Source: Micromonospora sp. U21 (lineage in GTDB: Bacteria; Actinomycetota; Actinomycetes; Mycobacteriales; Micromonosporaceae). Taken from it: a stretch of 64,000 nucleotides of DNA. Positions 17,655 to 26,425 of this stretch are shown piece by piece. The position numbers were made by a program, and so were the translations under genes. The DNA lies in the NCBI RefSeq assembly GCF_018070045.1, contig NZ_JAGPYK010000001.1:434001-498000 (forward strand). Direction: 5' to 3'. Under the pieces are notes generated by a model. It was given only the letters and a program-made list of their open reading frames with translations, was not told the DNA's origin and ran no database searches. The stretch's first letter is position 1; each line of letters starts with the position of its first letter.

Positions 17655-19040
17655 ATGGCCACCGACCTGACCGCGCCGCGTACCGTCCGGCCCGACGTCG
17701 CGCCGATCCAGCGGCGTACCCTGCGGCTGCTCTTCACCACCCAGATCATCGGCGGCGTCGGCGTGACCATCGGCATCGCCGTCGGCGCGCTGCTCGCCGC
17801 CCGGATCGCCGGCACGGCGGCGGCCGGGCTGGCGCAGAGCGCCGGGGTGGTGGGCGCGGCGTTGCTCGCCATCCCGGTCACCCGGATCATGGCGCGGCAC
17901 GGCCGGCGACCGGGCCTGGTGGTGGCCTACGCGGTCGGGGCCGTCGGCGGCGTGCTGGTGGTGCTGGCCGCGGCCACCCGCTGGGTGCCGCTGCTCTTCC
18001 TCGGCATGCTGCTCTTCGGCGGAGGCACCGCCGCGAACCTCCAGGCCCGCTACACGGCGGTGGACCTCGCCGAGCCGGCCCGCCGGGGCCGGCAGCTCTC
18101 CCTGATCGTGTGGGCCACCACCATCGGCGCGGTGGCCGCGCCGAACTTCGCCGCGCTGGCCGACCGGGTCACCACCGGTTGGGGGCTGCCACCGCTGGCC
18201 GGCCCGTTCGCGTTCAGTGCGGTCGCGTTCGTGCTGGCTGGTGGCGCACTCCTCGGGTTGCTCCGGCCCGACCCGCTGCTCACCGCGCGTCGTCTCGCGG
18301 CGGCCGACGCGCCACCCGCCGCCGACGTGCCGGCGACTGTCGTGGCGGCCGAGGCGCCGGCGGACGGTGGCCCGGTCGGTGGCGGTGCGGCACCCGCCGC
18401 CGCTCCCGTCGGGGTGCGCCCGTCGCGCGGCGCCGGGATGCGCGCGGCCTGGTCGGTGGTACGCGAACGGCCGGCGGCCCGGCTCGGCATCGCGGCGGTG
18501 GCGGTCGGCCACCTGGTGATGGTGGCGGTGATGTCGATGACCCCGGTCCGGCTCGGTGAGTCGCACGCCGACGCCGACGTGCTGCGGCTGGTCGGCATCG
18601 TGCTGAGCCTGCACATCGCCGGCATGTACGCGTTCTCGCCGCTGGTCGGCTGGCTCACCGACCGGCTCGGCCGGCGGGTGGTGATCCTCGGTGGGGTGGG
18701 GCTGCTGCTGGCCGCCTGCGCGGTCGCCGGCACCGCCGGGCACCACACGCCCCGGCTCTCGGTGGGGCTGGTCCTGCTCGGGCTGGGTTGGTCGGGGACG
18801 ATGGTGGCCGGTTCGACGCTGCTCTCCGAGTCGGTGCCGGCCGGTGTGCGGCCGAGCGTCCAGGGGCTGTCCGACCTGACCATGGGGCTGGCCGGGGCGG
18901 GCGCCGCCATGGTCAGCGGGTTTGTCATGCAGGTGGCCGGTTATCCGGTGCTCGCCCTGCTCGCGGCGGTCGCGACGGTGCCCCTGGTGGCGCTAGCGTT
19001 GCGCCCGGTGCCGACCGGGGCACCAGACGAGGAGGGCTGA
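17655..19040 (+). CDS. MFS transporter
   Basis: 461-aa major facilitator protein with about 12 hydrophobic segments and a ~50-residue Ala/Pro-rich loop between the two halves (residues ~215-265). Motif A-like loops are TRIMARHGRRPG and GWLTDRLGRRVV; the second copy is closer to consensus. Glycine-rich helices and the lack of a substrate motif leave the function open, though drug or metabolite efflux is most likely. It is followed after 4 bp by the DUF3046 gene, with GAGGAGGG at its own 3' end serving that gene. Confidence 0.85.
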   Translation: MATDLTAPRTVRPDVAPIQRRTLRLLFTTQIIGGVGVTIGIAVGALLAARIAGTAAAGLAQSAGVVGAALLAIPVTRIMARHGRRPGLVVAYAVGAVGGVLVVLAAATRWVPLLFLGMLLFGGGTAANLQARYTAVDLAEPARRGRQLSLIVWATTIGAVAAPNFAALADRVTTGWGLPPLAGPFAFSAVAFVLAGGALLGLLRPDPLLTARRLAAADAPPAADVPATVVAAEAPADGGPVGGGAAPAAAPVGVRPSRGAGMRAAWSVVRERPAARLGIAAVAVGHLVMVAVMSMTPVRLGESHADADVLRLVGIVLSLHIAGMYAFSPLVGWLTDRLGRRVVILGGVGLLLAACAVAGTAGHHTPRLSVGLVLLGLGWSGTMVAGSTLLSESVPAGVRPSVQGLSDLTMGLAGAGAAMVSGFVMQVAGYPVLALLAAVATVPLVALALRPVPTGAPDEEG

Positions 19041-19044
19041 TCAC

Positions 19045-19245
19045 GTGCGGCTGACCGACTTCTGGGCGCGGCTGGAGGAGGCGTTCGGCCCCGGCTACGC
19101 GGCCAGCATCGCCCGCGACCAGGTGCTGTCCCAGCTCGATGGACGCACCATCGAGCAGGCGCTGGCGTCGGGGGAGCAGACGCACGTGGTGTGGCGGGCG
19201 GTCTGCGCCGCGTACCCCGACCGGGTGCCCGCGCGACTACGCTGA
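19045..19245 (+). CDS. DUF3046 protein
   Basis: 66-aa protein starting MRLTDFWARLEEAFGPGYA, the signature of DUF3046, a small family found upstream of recA in many actinobacteria. Function unknown. The GTG start has GGAGGG nearby, in the end of the MFS gene. The C-terminus ends in DRVPARLR. Confidence 0.88.
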   Translation: MRLTDFWARLEEAFGPGYAASIARDQVLSQLDGRTIEQALASGEQTHVVWRAVCAAYPDRVPARLR

Positions 19246-19282
19246 GCAGCCTTTTCGTGGCTTCCGCGTGTCACTTGTCGAG

Positions 19283-19298
19283 TCGTACACCTGTTCGG
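19283..19298 (+). promoter_or_regulatory. LexA (SOS) box of recA
   Basis: TCGTACACCTGTTCGG matches 13 of 16 positions of the actinobacterial LexA consensus TCGAACACATGTTCGA and lies in the 184-bp gap before recA. A LexA gene is present at 51861-52646. Confidence 0.75.
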
Positions 19299-19429
19299 CT
19301 ATTGTCCACAGCGGGGTGCTCGTCCACAGCTCGCGGCCCGTCGGCTGGTTTTCTGTCGGACCCAGCGCCTAGCGTGTCCGCGTGACGCGAAGCTCAGCAA
19401 AGACGCCGGCGAAGGCAGGGGTGGCAACC

Positions 19430-21568
19430 ATGGCAGCAGGGCCTGACCGGGAGAAGGCACTCGACCTTGCTCTCGCTCAGATTGACAAGCAGTTCGGCAA
19501 GGGCTCGGTGATGCGGCTGGGGGAGCGGCCCGTCATCCAGACCGCCGTGATCCCGACCGGTTCCATCGCGCTCGACGTGGCGCTCGGCGTGGGTGGCCTG
19601 CCCCGCGGCCGGGTGGTCGAGATCTACGGCCCCGAGTCCAGCGGTAAGACCACGGTGGCGCTGCACGCGGTGGCCAGTGCCCAGCGGGCCGGCGGCATCG
19701 CGGCCTTCATCGACGCTGAGCACGCGCTCGACCCGGATTACGCGAAGGCCCTCGGCGTCGACACCGACGCGATGCTGGTCTCCCAGCCGGACACCGGCGA
19801 GCAGGCGCTGGAGATCGCGGACATGCTGATCCGTTCCGGCGCGATCGACATCATCGTGATCGACTCGGTGGCGGCCCTGGTGCCGCGTGCCGAGATCGAG
19901 GGCGAGATGGGCGACAGCCATGTGGGTCTCCAGGCCCGGTTGATGAGCCAAGCCCTGCGGAAGATCACCGGTGTGCTCAGCAACACCGGCACCACGGCGA
20001 TCTTCATCAACCAGCTCCGGGAAAAGATCGGCGTGATGTTCGGTTGCATGTCGTACTCGACCCGGGTCACCCTGGCCGACGGCACGCAGGAGAAGATCGG
20101 CAAGATCGTCAACCAGCGGATGGACGTCGAGGTCCTCTCCTACAACCCGGACACTGACCGGGTGGAGCCCAAGCGGATCACCAACTGGTTCAACAACGGT
20201 CCGGCCGAGCAGTTCCTCCAGTTCACCGTCGCCAAGTCGGGTGGTAACGGTCGCGCGCAGTTCGCCGCGACTTCCAACCACCTCGTGCGTACGCCCGGCG
20301 GCTGGCGGGAGGCAGGTGAGTTGATCGCCGGTGACCGGGTGATGCTGACCGAGCCGCGGCGCCTCAGTGAGCAGCAGTGGCAGGTCGTCCTCGGCTCGCT
20401 GATGGGTGATGGCAACCTGTCACCGAATCGTCAGGGCCGTTCCGGCGTTCGGTTCCGCCTGGGCCACGGCGCGCAGCAGGTCGACTACCTCGACTGGAAG
20501 GTGTCGTTGCTCGGCAACATCGCCGTGTCACGTCGGGTTGACACCCGAGGTGCTGCATTTGCCGACTTCGCTCCTTTGCCTGAGCTGGACGAGCTCCGTC
20601 AAGCGGTCTATCTCGGCGACGGTAAGAAGCACCTGAGCTGGGATTATCTCAAGGCCCTGACCCCGTTGGCGCTGGCGGTGTGGTTCATGGACGACGGCTG
20701 CTTCACGCTGCGGTCCAAGGGGCTGCAGGAGCGCACCGAGGGTGGCTCCGGCCGGATCGAGATCTGCGTCGAGGCGATGGCCGAGGGAAGTCGGGAGCGT
20801 CTGGTCGAGCACCTGCGCGACGCGTACGGCATGGACGTGAAGCTGGTCGCTCGTGGCACCCGGCAGACGACGTCGATCATCTTCACCACTGCGGCCACGG
20901 CGAAGTTCCAGGCACTGATCGCGCCATACGTGCCAGCGGCGATGGAGTCCAAGCTGCTGCCGCGATTCCGTGGCCAGTGTGTCGTTGAGCCGCAGTTCGT
21001 TTCGGCGGAGCTCATGCCGGTGCCGGCTCGGATCATCGACGTGCACGTCAAGCCCAAGGCGCGCTCGATGAACCGGTTCGACATCGAGGTCGAGGGCAAC
21101 CACAACTACTTCGTCGATGGTGTCATGGTGCACAACAGCCCCGAGACCACCACCGGTGGCCGGGCGCTGAAGTTCTACGCGTCGGTCCGGCTCGACGTGC
21201 GGCGCATCGAGAGCCTCAAGGACGGCACCGACGTGGTCGGTAACCGCACCCGGGTCAAGGTCGTGAAGAACAAGGTCGCCGCGCCGTTCAAGCAGGCCGA
21301 GTTCGACATCATGTACGGCAAGGGCATCTCGCGCGAGGGCTCGCTGATCGACGTCGGCGTGGAGCAGGCGATCATCCGCAAGTCCGGCGCCTGGTACACC
21401 TACGACGGCGACCAGCTCGGCCAGGGCAAGGAGAAGGCCCGGGAGTTCCTGAAGGAAAACCCGGACGTGGCGGCCGAGATCGAGAAGAAGATCCTGGAGA
21501 AGCTCGGCGTCGGGGTCGGCGCGAGCGACGCCGCCGGTGGCCCGGAGCTGCCGCCGGTCGACTTCTGA
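19430..21568 (+). CDS. recA: RecA recombinase precursor containing an intein
   Basis: DNA-dependent ATPase for homologous recombination and LexA co-protease. The precursor is 712 aa; removing the 364-aa intein leaves a normal-size RecA of 348 aa. Walker [26 protein letters not shown] and [22 protein letters not shown] are intact. The extein junction is MFG / [13 protein letters not shown], in the DNA-binding loop L2 region. ATG 19430 was chosen because [11 protein letters not shown] matches the usual RecA N-terminus and AAGGCAGGGG precedes it; a GTG at 19382 would add 16 residues. recX follows after 14 bp. The SOS box is upstream. Confidence 0.96.
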   Translation: MAAGPDREKALDLALAQIDKQFGKGSVMRLGERPVIQTAVIPTGSIALDVALGVGGLPRGRVVEIYGPESSGKTTVALHAVASAQRAGGIAAFIDAEHALDPDYAKALGVDTDAMLVSQPDTGEQALEIADMLIRSGAIDIIVIDSVAALVPRAEIEGEMGDSHVGLQARLMSQALRKITGVLSNTGTTAIFINQLREKIGVMFGCMSYSTRVTLADGTQEKIGKIVNQRMDVEVLSYNPDTDRVEPKRITNWFNNGPAEQFLQFTVAKSGGNGRAQFAATSNHLVRTPGGWREAGELIAGDRVMLTEPRRLSEQQWQVVLGSLMGDGNLSPNRQGRSGVRFRLGHGAQQVDYLDWKVSLLGNIAVSRRVDTRGAAFADFAPLPELDELRQAVYLGDGKKHLSWDYLKALTPLALAVWFMDDGCFTLRSKGLQERTEGGSGRIEICVEAMAEGSRERLVEHLRDAYGMDVKLVARGTRQTTSIIFTTAATAKFQALIAPYVPAAMESKLLPRFRGQCVVEPQFVSAELMPVPARIIDVHVKPKARSMNRFDIEVEGNHNYFVDGVMVHNSPETTTGGRALKFYASVRLDVRRIESLKDGTDVVGNRTRVKVVKNKVAAPFKQAEFDIMYGKGISREGSLIDVGVEQAIIRKSGAWYTYDGDQLGQGKEKAREFLKENPDVAAEIEKKILEKLGVGVGASDAAGGPELPPVDF
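20045..21136 (+). other. RecA intein with LAGLIDADG homing endonuclease domain
   Basis: In-frame insertion of 364 codons after Gly205 of RecA. N-terminal splice block [13 protein letters not shown] (Cys1), B-block [13 protein letters not shown], endonuclease motifs [12 protein letters not shown] and [13 protein letters not shown]-terminal blocks [21 protein letters not shown] (penultimate His, terminal Asn) followed by extein Ser. All splicing residues are present, so splicing should work. The insertion site and sequence resemble the Mycobacterium leprae RecA intein (after Gly205) and not the M. tuberculosis one. Both acidic catalytic residues of the endonuclease motifs are retained. Confidence 0.95.
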
Positions 21569-21582
21569 CCGGTCGCTGACCC

Positions 21583-22281
21583 GTGGCAGGACGACGCGCC
21601 CGTACGGGGCGGGGCTGGGATGCCAGTCCGTCCCGTACGGGCGACGCCAGCGATCCGCCCCGCCCCCGTCGGGGTCGCCGTGGCCGGTCCGAGGAGGCTG
21701 ACGCGGCCGAGTCCCCAGGGCCACCTCGCGACGAGTCGGAGGTGGCCCGCGAGATCTGCCTGCGCCAGCTCGCCGTGCGGCCACGCACCCGCGCCGAGCT
21801 GGCCGGGGCGCTGGCCAAGCGGGGCATCTCCGAGCAGGTCTCGGCCGAGGTGCTCGACCGGTACGACGAGGTCGGCATCATCGACGACGCCGCGTTCGCC
21901 CGGGCCTGGGTCTCCAGTCGGCACTCTGGACGGGGCCTGGCCCGGCGGGCGCTCGCCAACGAGCTGCGCCAGAAGGGCGTGGACGGCGAGGTGGCCACCG
22001 AGGCACTCGGCGAGTTGGACGAGGAGACCGAGGCGGAGACCGCCCGTGCCCTGGTGGAGCGAAAGCTGCGCACCGCTCGGGGCGAGCCCGACGCGGTCTT
22101 CCGGCGGCTGGTGGGCATGCTGGCCCGCAAGGGCTACCCGCCCGGTGTGGCGATCCGTGCGGTGAAGGAGGCGATCGCCGCGCAGAGCGCCGAGGCGGCC
22201 GAGTTCGCCGAGCAGATCGACGCCGACGCACTCGCCGATGCCGAGGGCGAGCTGGAGCGGGACAACCACGCGGCCGAGTGA
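21583..22281 (+). CDS. recX: RecX, regulator of RecA
   Basis: 232-aa RecX. A ~50-residue Arg/Pro-rich low-complexity N-terminus precedes three-helix RecX repeats: EICLRQLAVRPRTRAELAGALAKRGI, YDEVGIIDDAAFARAWVSSRHSGRGLARRALANELRQKGV, and a third ending DAVFRRLVGMLARKGYPPGVAIRAVKE. RecX binds RecA filaments and limits their growth. Located 14 bp after recA, so cotranscribed. GTG start. Confidence 0.93.
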   Translation: MAGRRARTGRGWDASPSRTGDASDPPRPRRGRRGRSEEADAAESPGPPRDESEVAREICLRQLAVRPRTRAELAGALAKRGISEQVSAEVLDRYDEVGIIDDAAFARAWVSSRHSGRGLARRALANELRQKGVDGEVATEALGELDEETEAETARALVERKLRTARGEPDAVFRRLVGMLARKGYPPGVAIRAVKEAIAAQSAEAAEFAEQIDADALADAEGELERDNHAAE

Positions 22282-22902
22282 GCGTCCCGGTGGATGCGCC
22301 GGGGTGAGCCCGCCGCGTCGCTCGGCGGTGTCCGCAATTGGACGGATGGGTCACACTCGCCCGGGCTGGCTCCCAGGTGGTCGAGCGTCGCCCACTGGGC
22401 GGTTGGGCCCGGGTTGAGCAGGCCTGACGCGGTCATCGGGCCGAGCGCTCGCGGAGTTTGTCCGCTCGTGTCCGGCCCGACATCAGCACGCGGTGATGCC
22501 GCGGCTTCTCTCCGTTCGGGGGGTTTGATCATGAGTTCTTGACCAGACCGCCTCCGGCGACCTAGCCTCGCCATACAGGCTCACATTGCCCGACCAAGCG
22601 CAGGCTAAGCGCACAACATAGATCGCGTAACAGAACAGCATCACTTTGGCCAGCGCAGCCGGCCATTCATCGCAGCTCCGGGCAGGCCGGTCCGGAGCCG
22701 GCGCGACAACTGCACCCGGCCGCCGACGATGCCCGCGGGCACCGCCGGCGGAGAGAGCTACCCACGGCCAGTCGCTCCGGTCGGGCGTCCAGAGCCGCAG
22801 GAGCGTGCCCTTGGCACGGTCGCTGCGGCGCCGACGTATCCAGGGGGAGGCGGCCATGGCGGGGCGGCACAGGTTCACCGGCGGTCCGCACGAGGTCCCG
22901 GC
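22282..22902 (+). other. 621-bp recX-rny intergenic region / rny leader
   Basis: No conserved gene found. It holds a promoter candidate (22539-22568), about 330 nt of leader before rny, and a 16-codon ORF (22856-22906). The stretch 22600-22650 is locally AT-richer than the rest. Upstream of the promoter nothing recognisable was seen. Confidence 0.6.
22539..22568 (+). promoter_or_regulatory. Promoter candidate for rny
   Basis: TTGACC (22539-22544), 18-bp spacer, TAGCCT (22563-22568), matching the actinobacterial housekeeping pattern TTGAC-N17/18-TANNNT. It implies a leader of about 330 nt. Confidence 0.5.
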
Positions 22903-22906
22903 ATGA
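22856..22906 (+). CDS. 16-codon upstream ORF coupled to rny
   Basis: Encodes MAGRHRFTGGPHEVPA. GGGGGAGG lies 5 nt before its ATG, a far stronger ribosome site than anything before rny itself. Its TGA overlaps the rny ATG (ATGA). This looks like a leader cistron that delivers ribosomes to rny. No peptide function is inferred. Confidence 0.5.
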   Translation: MAGRHRFTGGPHEVPA

Positions 22907-24669
22907 GCATCTTCGACGTGGTGCTCCTCGCCGCCGTCCTGATCCTGACCGTGGTGGTGGTCGGCGCGGTGCTCTTCGGCGTCCGGGCGCTGCGCCAGGT
23001 CGGCGCGGCCCCGGTGCCGGAGGATCCGGCCTTCGTCGCCGAGAAGGACCGTCAGGAGCAGTCCCTGGCCGCCCTGCGTAGCGCGGCCGACCAGGCGAAC
23101 AGCACGATCGACGTGGCGAAGTCCGCGGCGTCGGCCGCCCGGGCCGAGGCCGCCGCCGCGAAAGCCGAGGCGAAGTCGGCCCGGGCGGAGGCCCGCCGGG
23201 TGCTCGACGACGCCCGCGCGGAGGCTGACACCGTGCTGGAGCGGGCCCACAAGCAGGCTGAGGCGGACGCCGAGCAGTTGCGCACCACGGCCCGGCGCAG
23301 CGGCGAGCGGGAGGTCGCGGTGCTCGCCGCCACGACCCGCGAGCAGGCGGCCGAGGTGGAGCGCCGGGCGGCCCGGATGGACGAGCGGGAGCGGCTGCAC
23401 ACCGAGGAGGTGGAGCGGTTCGCCGAGCGGGAGCGGCAGCTGACCGCGGCCCGCGCCGCCCTCGCGGCCCGGGAGGCCGCGCTCACCCGGCGGGAGACCG
23501 AGCTGGCCGAGGCGGAGGAGCTGCGCCGCCGGGAGCTGGAGCGGGTGGCCGGGCTCACCGCTGAATCGGCGCGGCTGGAGCTGATCGAGGTGATCGAGAC
23601 GCAGGCCAAGCGGGAGGCGGCGCTGCTGGTGCGGGACATCGAGTCCGACGCACGCAACACCGCCGAGCAACGGGCCCGGCACATCGTGGTCGACGCGATC
23701 CAGCGGGTGGCCAGCGAACAGACCGCGGAGAGCGTGGTCAGCGTCCTGCACCTCCCCGGCGACGAGATGAAGGGGCGCATCATCGGCCGGGAGGGGCGCA
23801 ACATCCGCGCCTTCGAGTCGGTGACCGGGGTCAACCTGATCATCGACGACACCCCGGAGGCGGTGCTGCTCTCCTGCTTCGACCCGGTACGCCGGGAGGT
23901 CGGCCGGCTCACCCTGGAGAAGCTGGTGCTGGACGGGCGGATCCACCCGCACCGGATCGAGGAGGTCTACGACCTGGCGCGGCACGAGGTGGAGGAGCTC
24001 TGCCACCGGGCCGCCGAGGACGCCCTGGTCGAGGTCGGCATCACCGAGATCCACCCGGAGCTGGTCACCCTGCTGGGCCGGTTGCGCTACCGCACCTCGT
24101 ACGGGCAGAACGTGCTCAAGCACCTGGTCGAGACCGCGCACATCGCCGGCATCATGGCAGCCGAGCTGCGGCTGGACGTGCCCACCATCAAGCGGTCGGC
24201 GTTCCTGCACGACATCGGCAAGGCGCTCACCCACGAGGTGGAGGGCAGCCACGCCATCATCGGCGCCGACCTGGCCCGCAAGTACGGCGAGCACGAGGAC
24301 GTGGTGCACGCCATCGAGGCGCACCACAACGAGGTGCCCCCGCAGACCATCGAGGCCGTCCTCACCCAGGCGTCCGACGCCTGCTCCGGTGGTCGGCCGG
24401 GCGCGCGCCGCGAGAGCCTGGAGGCGTACGTCAAGCGGCTGGAGCGGATCGAGGAGATCGCCGCCAGCAAGCTCGGCGTGGACAAGGTCTTCGCGATGCA
24501 GGCCGGCCGGGAGATCCGGGTGATGGTCAAGCCGGACGACGTGGACGACATCGGCGCGGCCGTGCTGGCCCGGGACGTGGCCAAGCAGATCGAGGAGGAG
24601 CTGACCTACCCGGGTCAGATCCGGGTCACCGTGGTCCGCGAGTCCCGGGTCACCGAGATCGCCCGCTGA
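22903..24669 (+). CDS. rny: Ribonuclease Y
   Basis: 588-aa membrane-anchored endoribonuclease that initiates mRNA decay. N-terminal transmembrane helix (residues ~4-24), a long Ala/Glu/Arg-rich coiled coil (~40-250), KH domain with GRIIGREGRNIRAFE and IIDDTPEAVLLSCFDPVRREV, HD domain with FLHDIGKALTHE and AIEAHHNEV, and a conserved C-terminus ending PGQIRVTVVRESR. ATG 22903 is chosen because the membrane helix starts there; an upstream ORF overlaps it. A hairpin follows the stop. Confidence 0.95.
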   Translation: MSIFDVVLLAAVLILTVVVVGAVLFGVRALRQVGAAPVPEDPAFVAEKDRQEQSLAALRSAADQANSTIDVAKSAASAARAEAAAAKAEAKSARAEARRVLDDARAEADTVLERAHKQAEADAEQLRTTARRSGEREVAVLAATTREQAAEVERRAARMDERERLHTEEVERFAERERQLTAARAALAAREAALTRRETELAEAEELRRRELERVAGLTAESARLELIEVIETQAKREAALLVRDIESDARNTAEQRARHIVVDAIQRVASEQTAESVVSVLHLPGDEMKGRIIGREGRNIRAFESVTGVNLIIDDTPEAVLLSCFDPVRREVGRLTLEKLVLDGRIHPHRIEEVYDLARHEVEELCHRAAEDALVEVGITEIHPELVTLLGRLRYRTSYGQNVLKHLVETAHIAGIMAAELRLDVPTIKRSAFLHDIGKALTHEVEGSHAIIGADLARKYGEHEDVVHAIEAHHNEVPPQTIEAVLTQASDACSGGRPGARRESLEAYVKRLERIEEIAASKLGVDKVFAMQAGREIRVMVKPDDVDDIGAAVLARDVAKQIEEELTYPGQIRVTVVRESRVTEIAR

Positions 24670-24681
24670 CCTGCGACCGCA

Positions 24682-24714
24682 CGACGGGCGGGTGGCATGG
24701 CCACCCGCCCGTCG
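24682..24714. terminator. Bidirectional hairpin between rny and gluD
   Basis: Perfect 15-bp stem (CGACGGGCGGGTGGC and its complement) with an ATG loop, 12 bp after the rny stop and 68 bp from the convergent gluD stop. No U-tract. Confidence 0.75.
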
Positions 24715-24782
24715 ATGTATCTCACCGGCGTGCCGCCGGGCCGGTGCCCTGCCGGGTCCGGTCCGCCGCTGCCGCGGGTCGG

Positions 24783-25667
24783 TCAGCCCTGCGGCTCGAC
24801 GACGGCGATGCCGCCGGCCGGGTTGGCACCGGTGGCGATCCGCCGCTGCGCACGGAACCCGCGCCGCTGGCTGCGCTGGTCCAGCCAGCTGGCCAGCGCG
24901 CTGAGCAGCGAGTTGATCACGATGTAGATGGCGGCCGCCACGATCGCGGCGGCGACGATGTTGCCGCGGTTCGCGGCGAGGTCGTTGACGCCGCGCTGCA
25001 TCAGCTCCGGGAAGGCCACGATGTAGCCGAGCGCGGTGTCCTTGAGCAGCACCACCAGCTGGCTGACGATGACCGGCAGCATGGCCCGGGCGGCCTGCGG
25101 GATCAGGATGAGCCGCATCACCTGGCTCTTGCGCAGGCCGACGGCGTAGGCAGCCTCGGCCTGCCCGCCCGGGACCGACCGGATGCCGGCGCGGAACGCC
25201 TCGGCGAGCACCGAGCCGTTGTAGAGCGTCAACCCGGCGACCACGGCCCAGAACGCCGGCACCGGAGCCTGAATGAGGAAGGGCACGCCGTAGAAGATGA
25301 AGAAGATCATCAGCAGCAGCGGCACGGCCCGGAAGAACTCGACGACGGCGCCGGCCGGGATGCTGATCCACCGGCGTTCGGAGAGCCTGCCGACCGCGAA
25401 GATGATGCCGAACGCGAGCGAGAGCACCATGCCGGTGAGCGCGGCGAACAGCGTCTGCCGCAGGCCGGGCAGGATGAACTGGGTCCAGGTCGCCCCTTCG
25501 GTGAAGGGCTGCCAGAGCGCGCCCTCCCACTGCCCGGCCTGGTCGAACTTGGCGTAGACCCACCAGAGCAGGCCGGCCAGGGCGACGCCGAAGATCACGG
25601 TGAGCACCGCGTTGCGGACCCGGGCCCGCGGGCCGGGGTGGTCGTAGAGAACCGTGTTGGCGCTCAT
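24783..25667 (-). CDS. gluD: Glutamate-type ABC transporter permease (GluD)
   Basis: 294-aa integral membrane permease of the polar amino acid uptake family. The EAA loop reads GGQAEAAYAVGLRKSQVMRLILIPQAARAMLPVI; RAVPLLLMIFFIFYG and LRQTLFAALTGMVLSLAFG are typical. Start ATG 25667 overlaps the gluC stop (ATGA). Last gene of gluABCD. Confidence 0.92.
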   Translation of the reverse strand: MSANTVLYDHPGPRARVRNAVLTVIFGVALAGLLWWVYAKFDQAGQWEGALWQPFTEGATWTQFILPGLRQTLFAALTGMVLSLAFGIIFAVGRLSERRWISIPAGAVVEFFRAVPLLLMIFFIFYGVPFLIQAPVPAFWAVVAGLTLYNGSVLAEAFRAGIRSVPGGQAEAAYAVGLRKSQVMRLILIPQAARAMLPVIVSQLVVLLKDTALGYIVAFPELMQRGVNDLAANRGNIVAAAIVAAAIYIVINSLLSALASWLDQRSQRRGFRAQRRIATGANPAGGIAVVEPQG

Positions 25668-26341
25668 CAGCGCTTCACCGCCAGACGGTTGGCCAGCCAC
25701 CCGAAGAAGTAGCCGGTGGGGATCAGGAACGCGGCGAACGTGCCGGCGAAGACCAGGAAGATCGGGATGACCGCGTCGCCGTTGCTGTTGATGAGGTCCT
25801 TCATCACGTTCGAGGACTCCATCAGGCCGATGGTGCCGACGATCGTGGCGTTCTTGCAGAGTGCGATGAGGATGCTGCCCAGCGGCGCGACCACGGAGCG
25901 TGTCGCCTGTGGCAGCACCACGATCCGCAGGGTCTGGGCGAAGGTGAGGCCGATCGCCCGGGCGGCCTCCGCCTGCCCGGCGGGCACGGTGTTGACCCCG
26001 GACCGCAGCGCCTCGCAGACGAAGGCGGCCGTGTACGCCGACAGGCCGATGACTCCGAGCCAGAAGTTGTTCAGATCCAGGTCGTCGGCGAGGCTCAGCC
26101 CGAGGGTGGAGTAGAGCCCGAAGAAGCAGAAGAAGATGACCAGGGTGAGCGGCGTGTTGCGGAAGGTGTTGACCCAGGCTGCCCCGAAGCCGCGCAGCAC
26201 GGGTACCGGTGAGACCCGCATGGCGGCGAGCAGCACGCCGAGCACCAGCGCGAGCACCGCCGACGCGCCGGTCAGCTTGAGGATCCAGAAGAAACTCGAC
26301 AGGTAGGCGTCGAAGTTCGTCGGATCAGCGAATACGTGCAT
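25667..26341 (-). CDS. gluC: Glutamate-type ABC transporter permease (GluC)
   Basis: 224-aa permease, partner of GluD. EAA loop GQAEAARAIGLTFAQTLRIVVLPQATRSVVAPL; NTFRNTPLTLVIFFCFFGLY near the middle. ATG 26341 begins MHVFADPTNFDAYL, the usual N-terminus. It is separated from gluB by an 84-bp gap containing a strong hairpin. Confidence 0.92.
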   Translation of the reverse strand: MHVFADPTNFDAYLSSFFWILKLTGASAVLALVLGVLLAAMRVSPVPVLRGFGAAWVNTFRNTPLTLVIFFCFFGLYSTLGLSLADDLDLNNFWLGVIGLSAYTAAFVCEALRSGVNTVPAGQAEAARAIGLTFAQTLRIVVLPQATRSVVAPLGSILIALCKNATIVGTIGLMESSNVMKDLINSNGDAVIPIFLVFAGTFAAFLIPTGYFFGWLANRLAVKR

Positions 26342-26381
26342 GCGTCGGCTCCCGGGGTCAGGTCGTCGGCGTCGTGACGGG

Positions 26382-26419
26382 CCGGGGGCCGGCACCCACG
26401 ATCAGGTGCCGGCCCCCGG
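26382..26419 (-). promoter_or_regulatory. Intra-operon hairpin between gluB and gluC
   Basis: Perfect 15-bp GC stem (CCGGGGGCCGGCACC with complement) and 8-nt loop, directly after the gluB stop. Such hairpins commonly stabilise the upstream binding-protein message or attenuate downstream permease genes. Confidence 0.65.
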
Positions 26420-26425
26420 GACCGG

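Noticed and set aside
19382..19429. RecA start at GTG 19382
   Set aside because: Adds 16 residues not typical of RecA; ATG 19430 has a ribosome site and the canonical N-terminus.
22646..22906. 86-codon ORF (TTG start) ending in the rny overlap
   Set aside because: Upstream part is Arg/Ser/Gly-rich without ribosome site; only the last 16 codons from ATG 22856 have a strong site and were kept.
22483..25563. Very long minus-strand open frame (about 1000 codons) opposite rny
   Set aside because: Composition is an Arg/His/Asp/Gly-rich shadow of a high-GC gene; the plus strand encodes a full RNase Y and the 3' part overlaps gluD in another frame.
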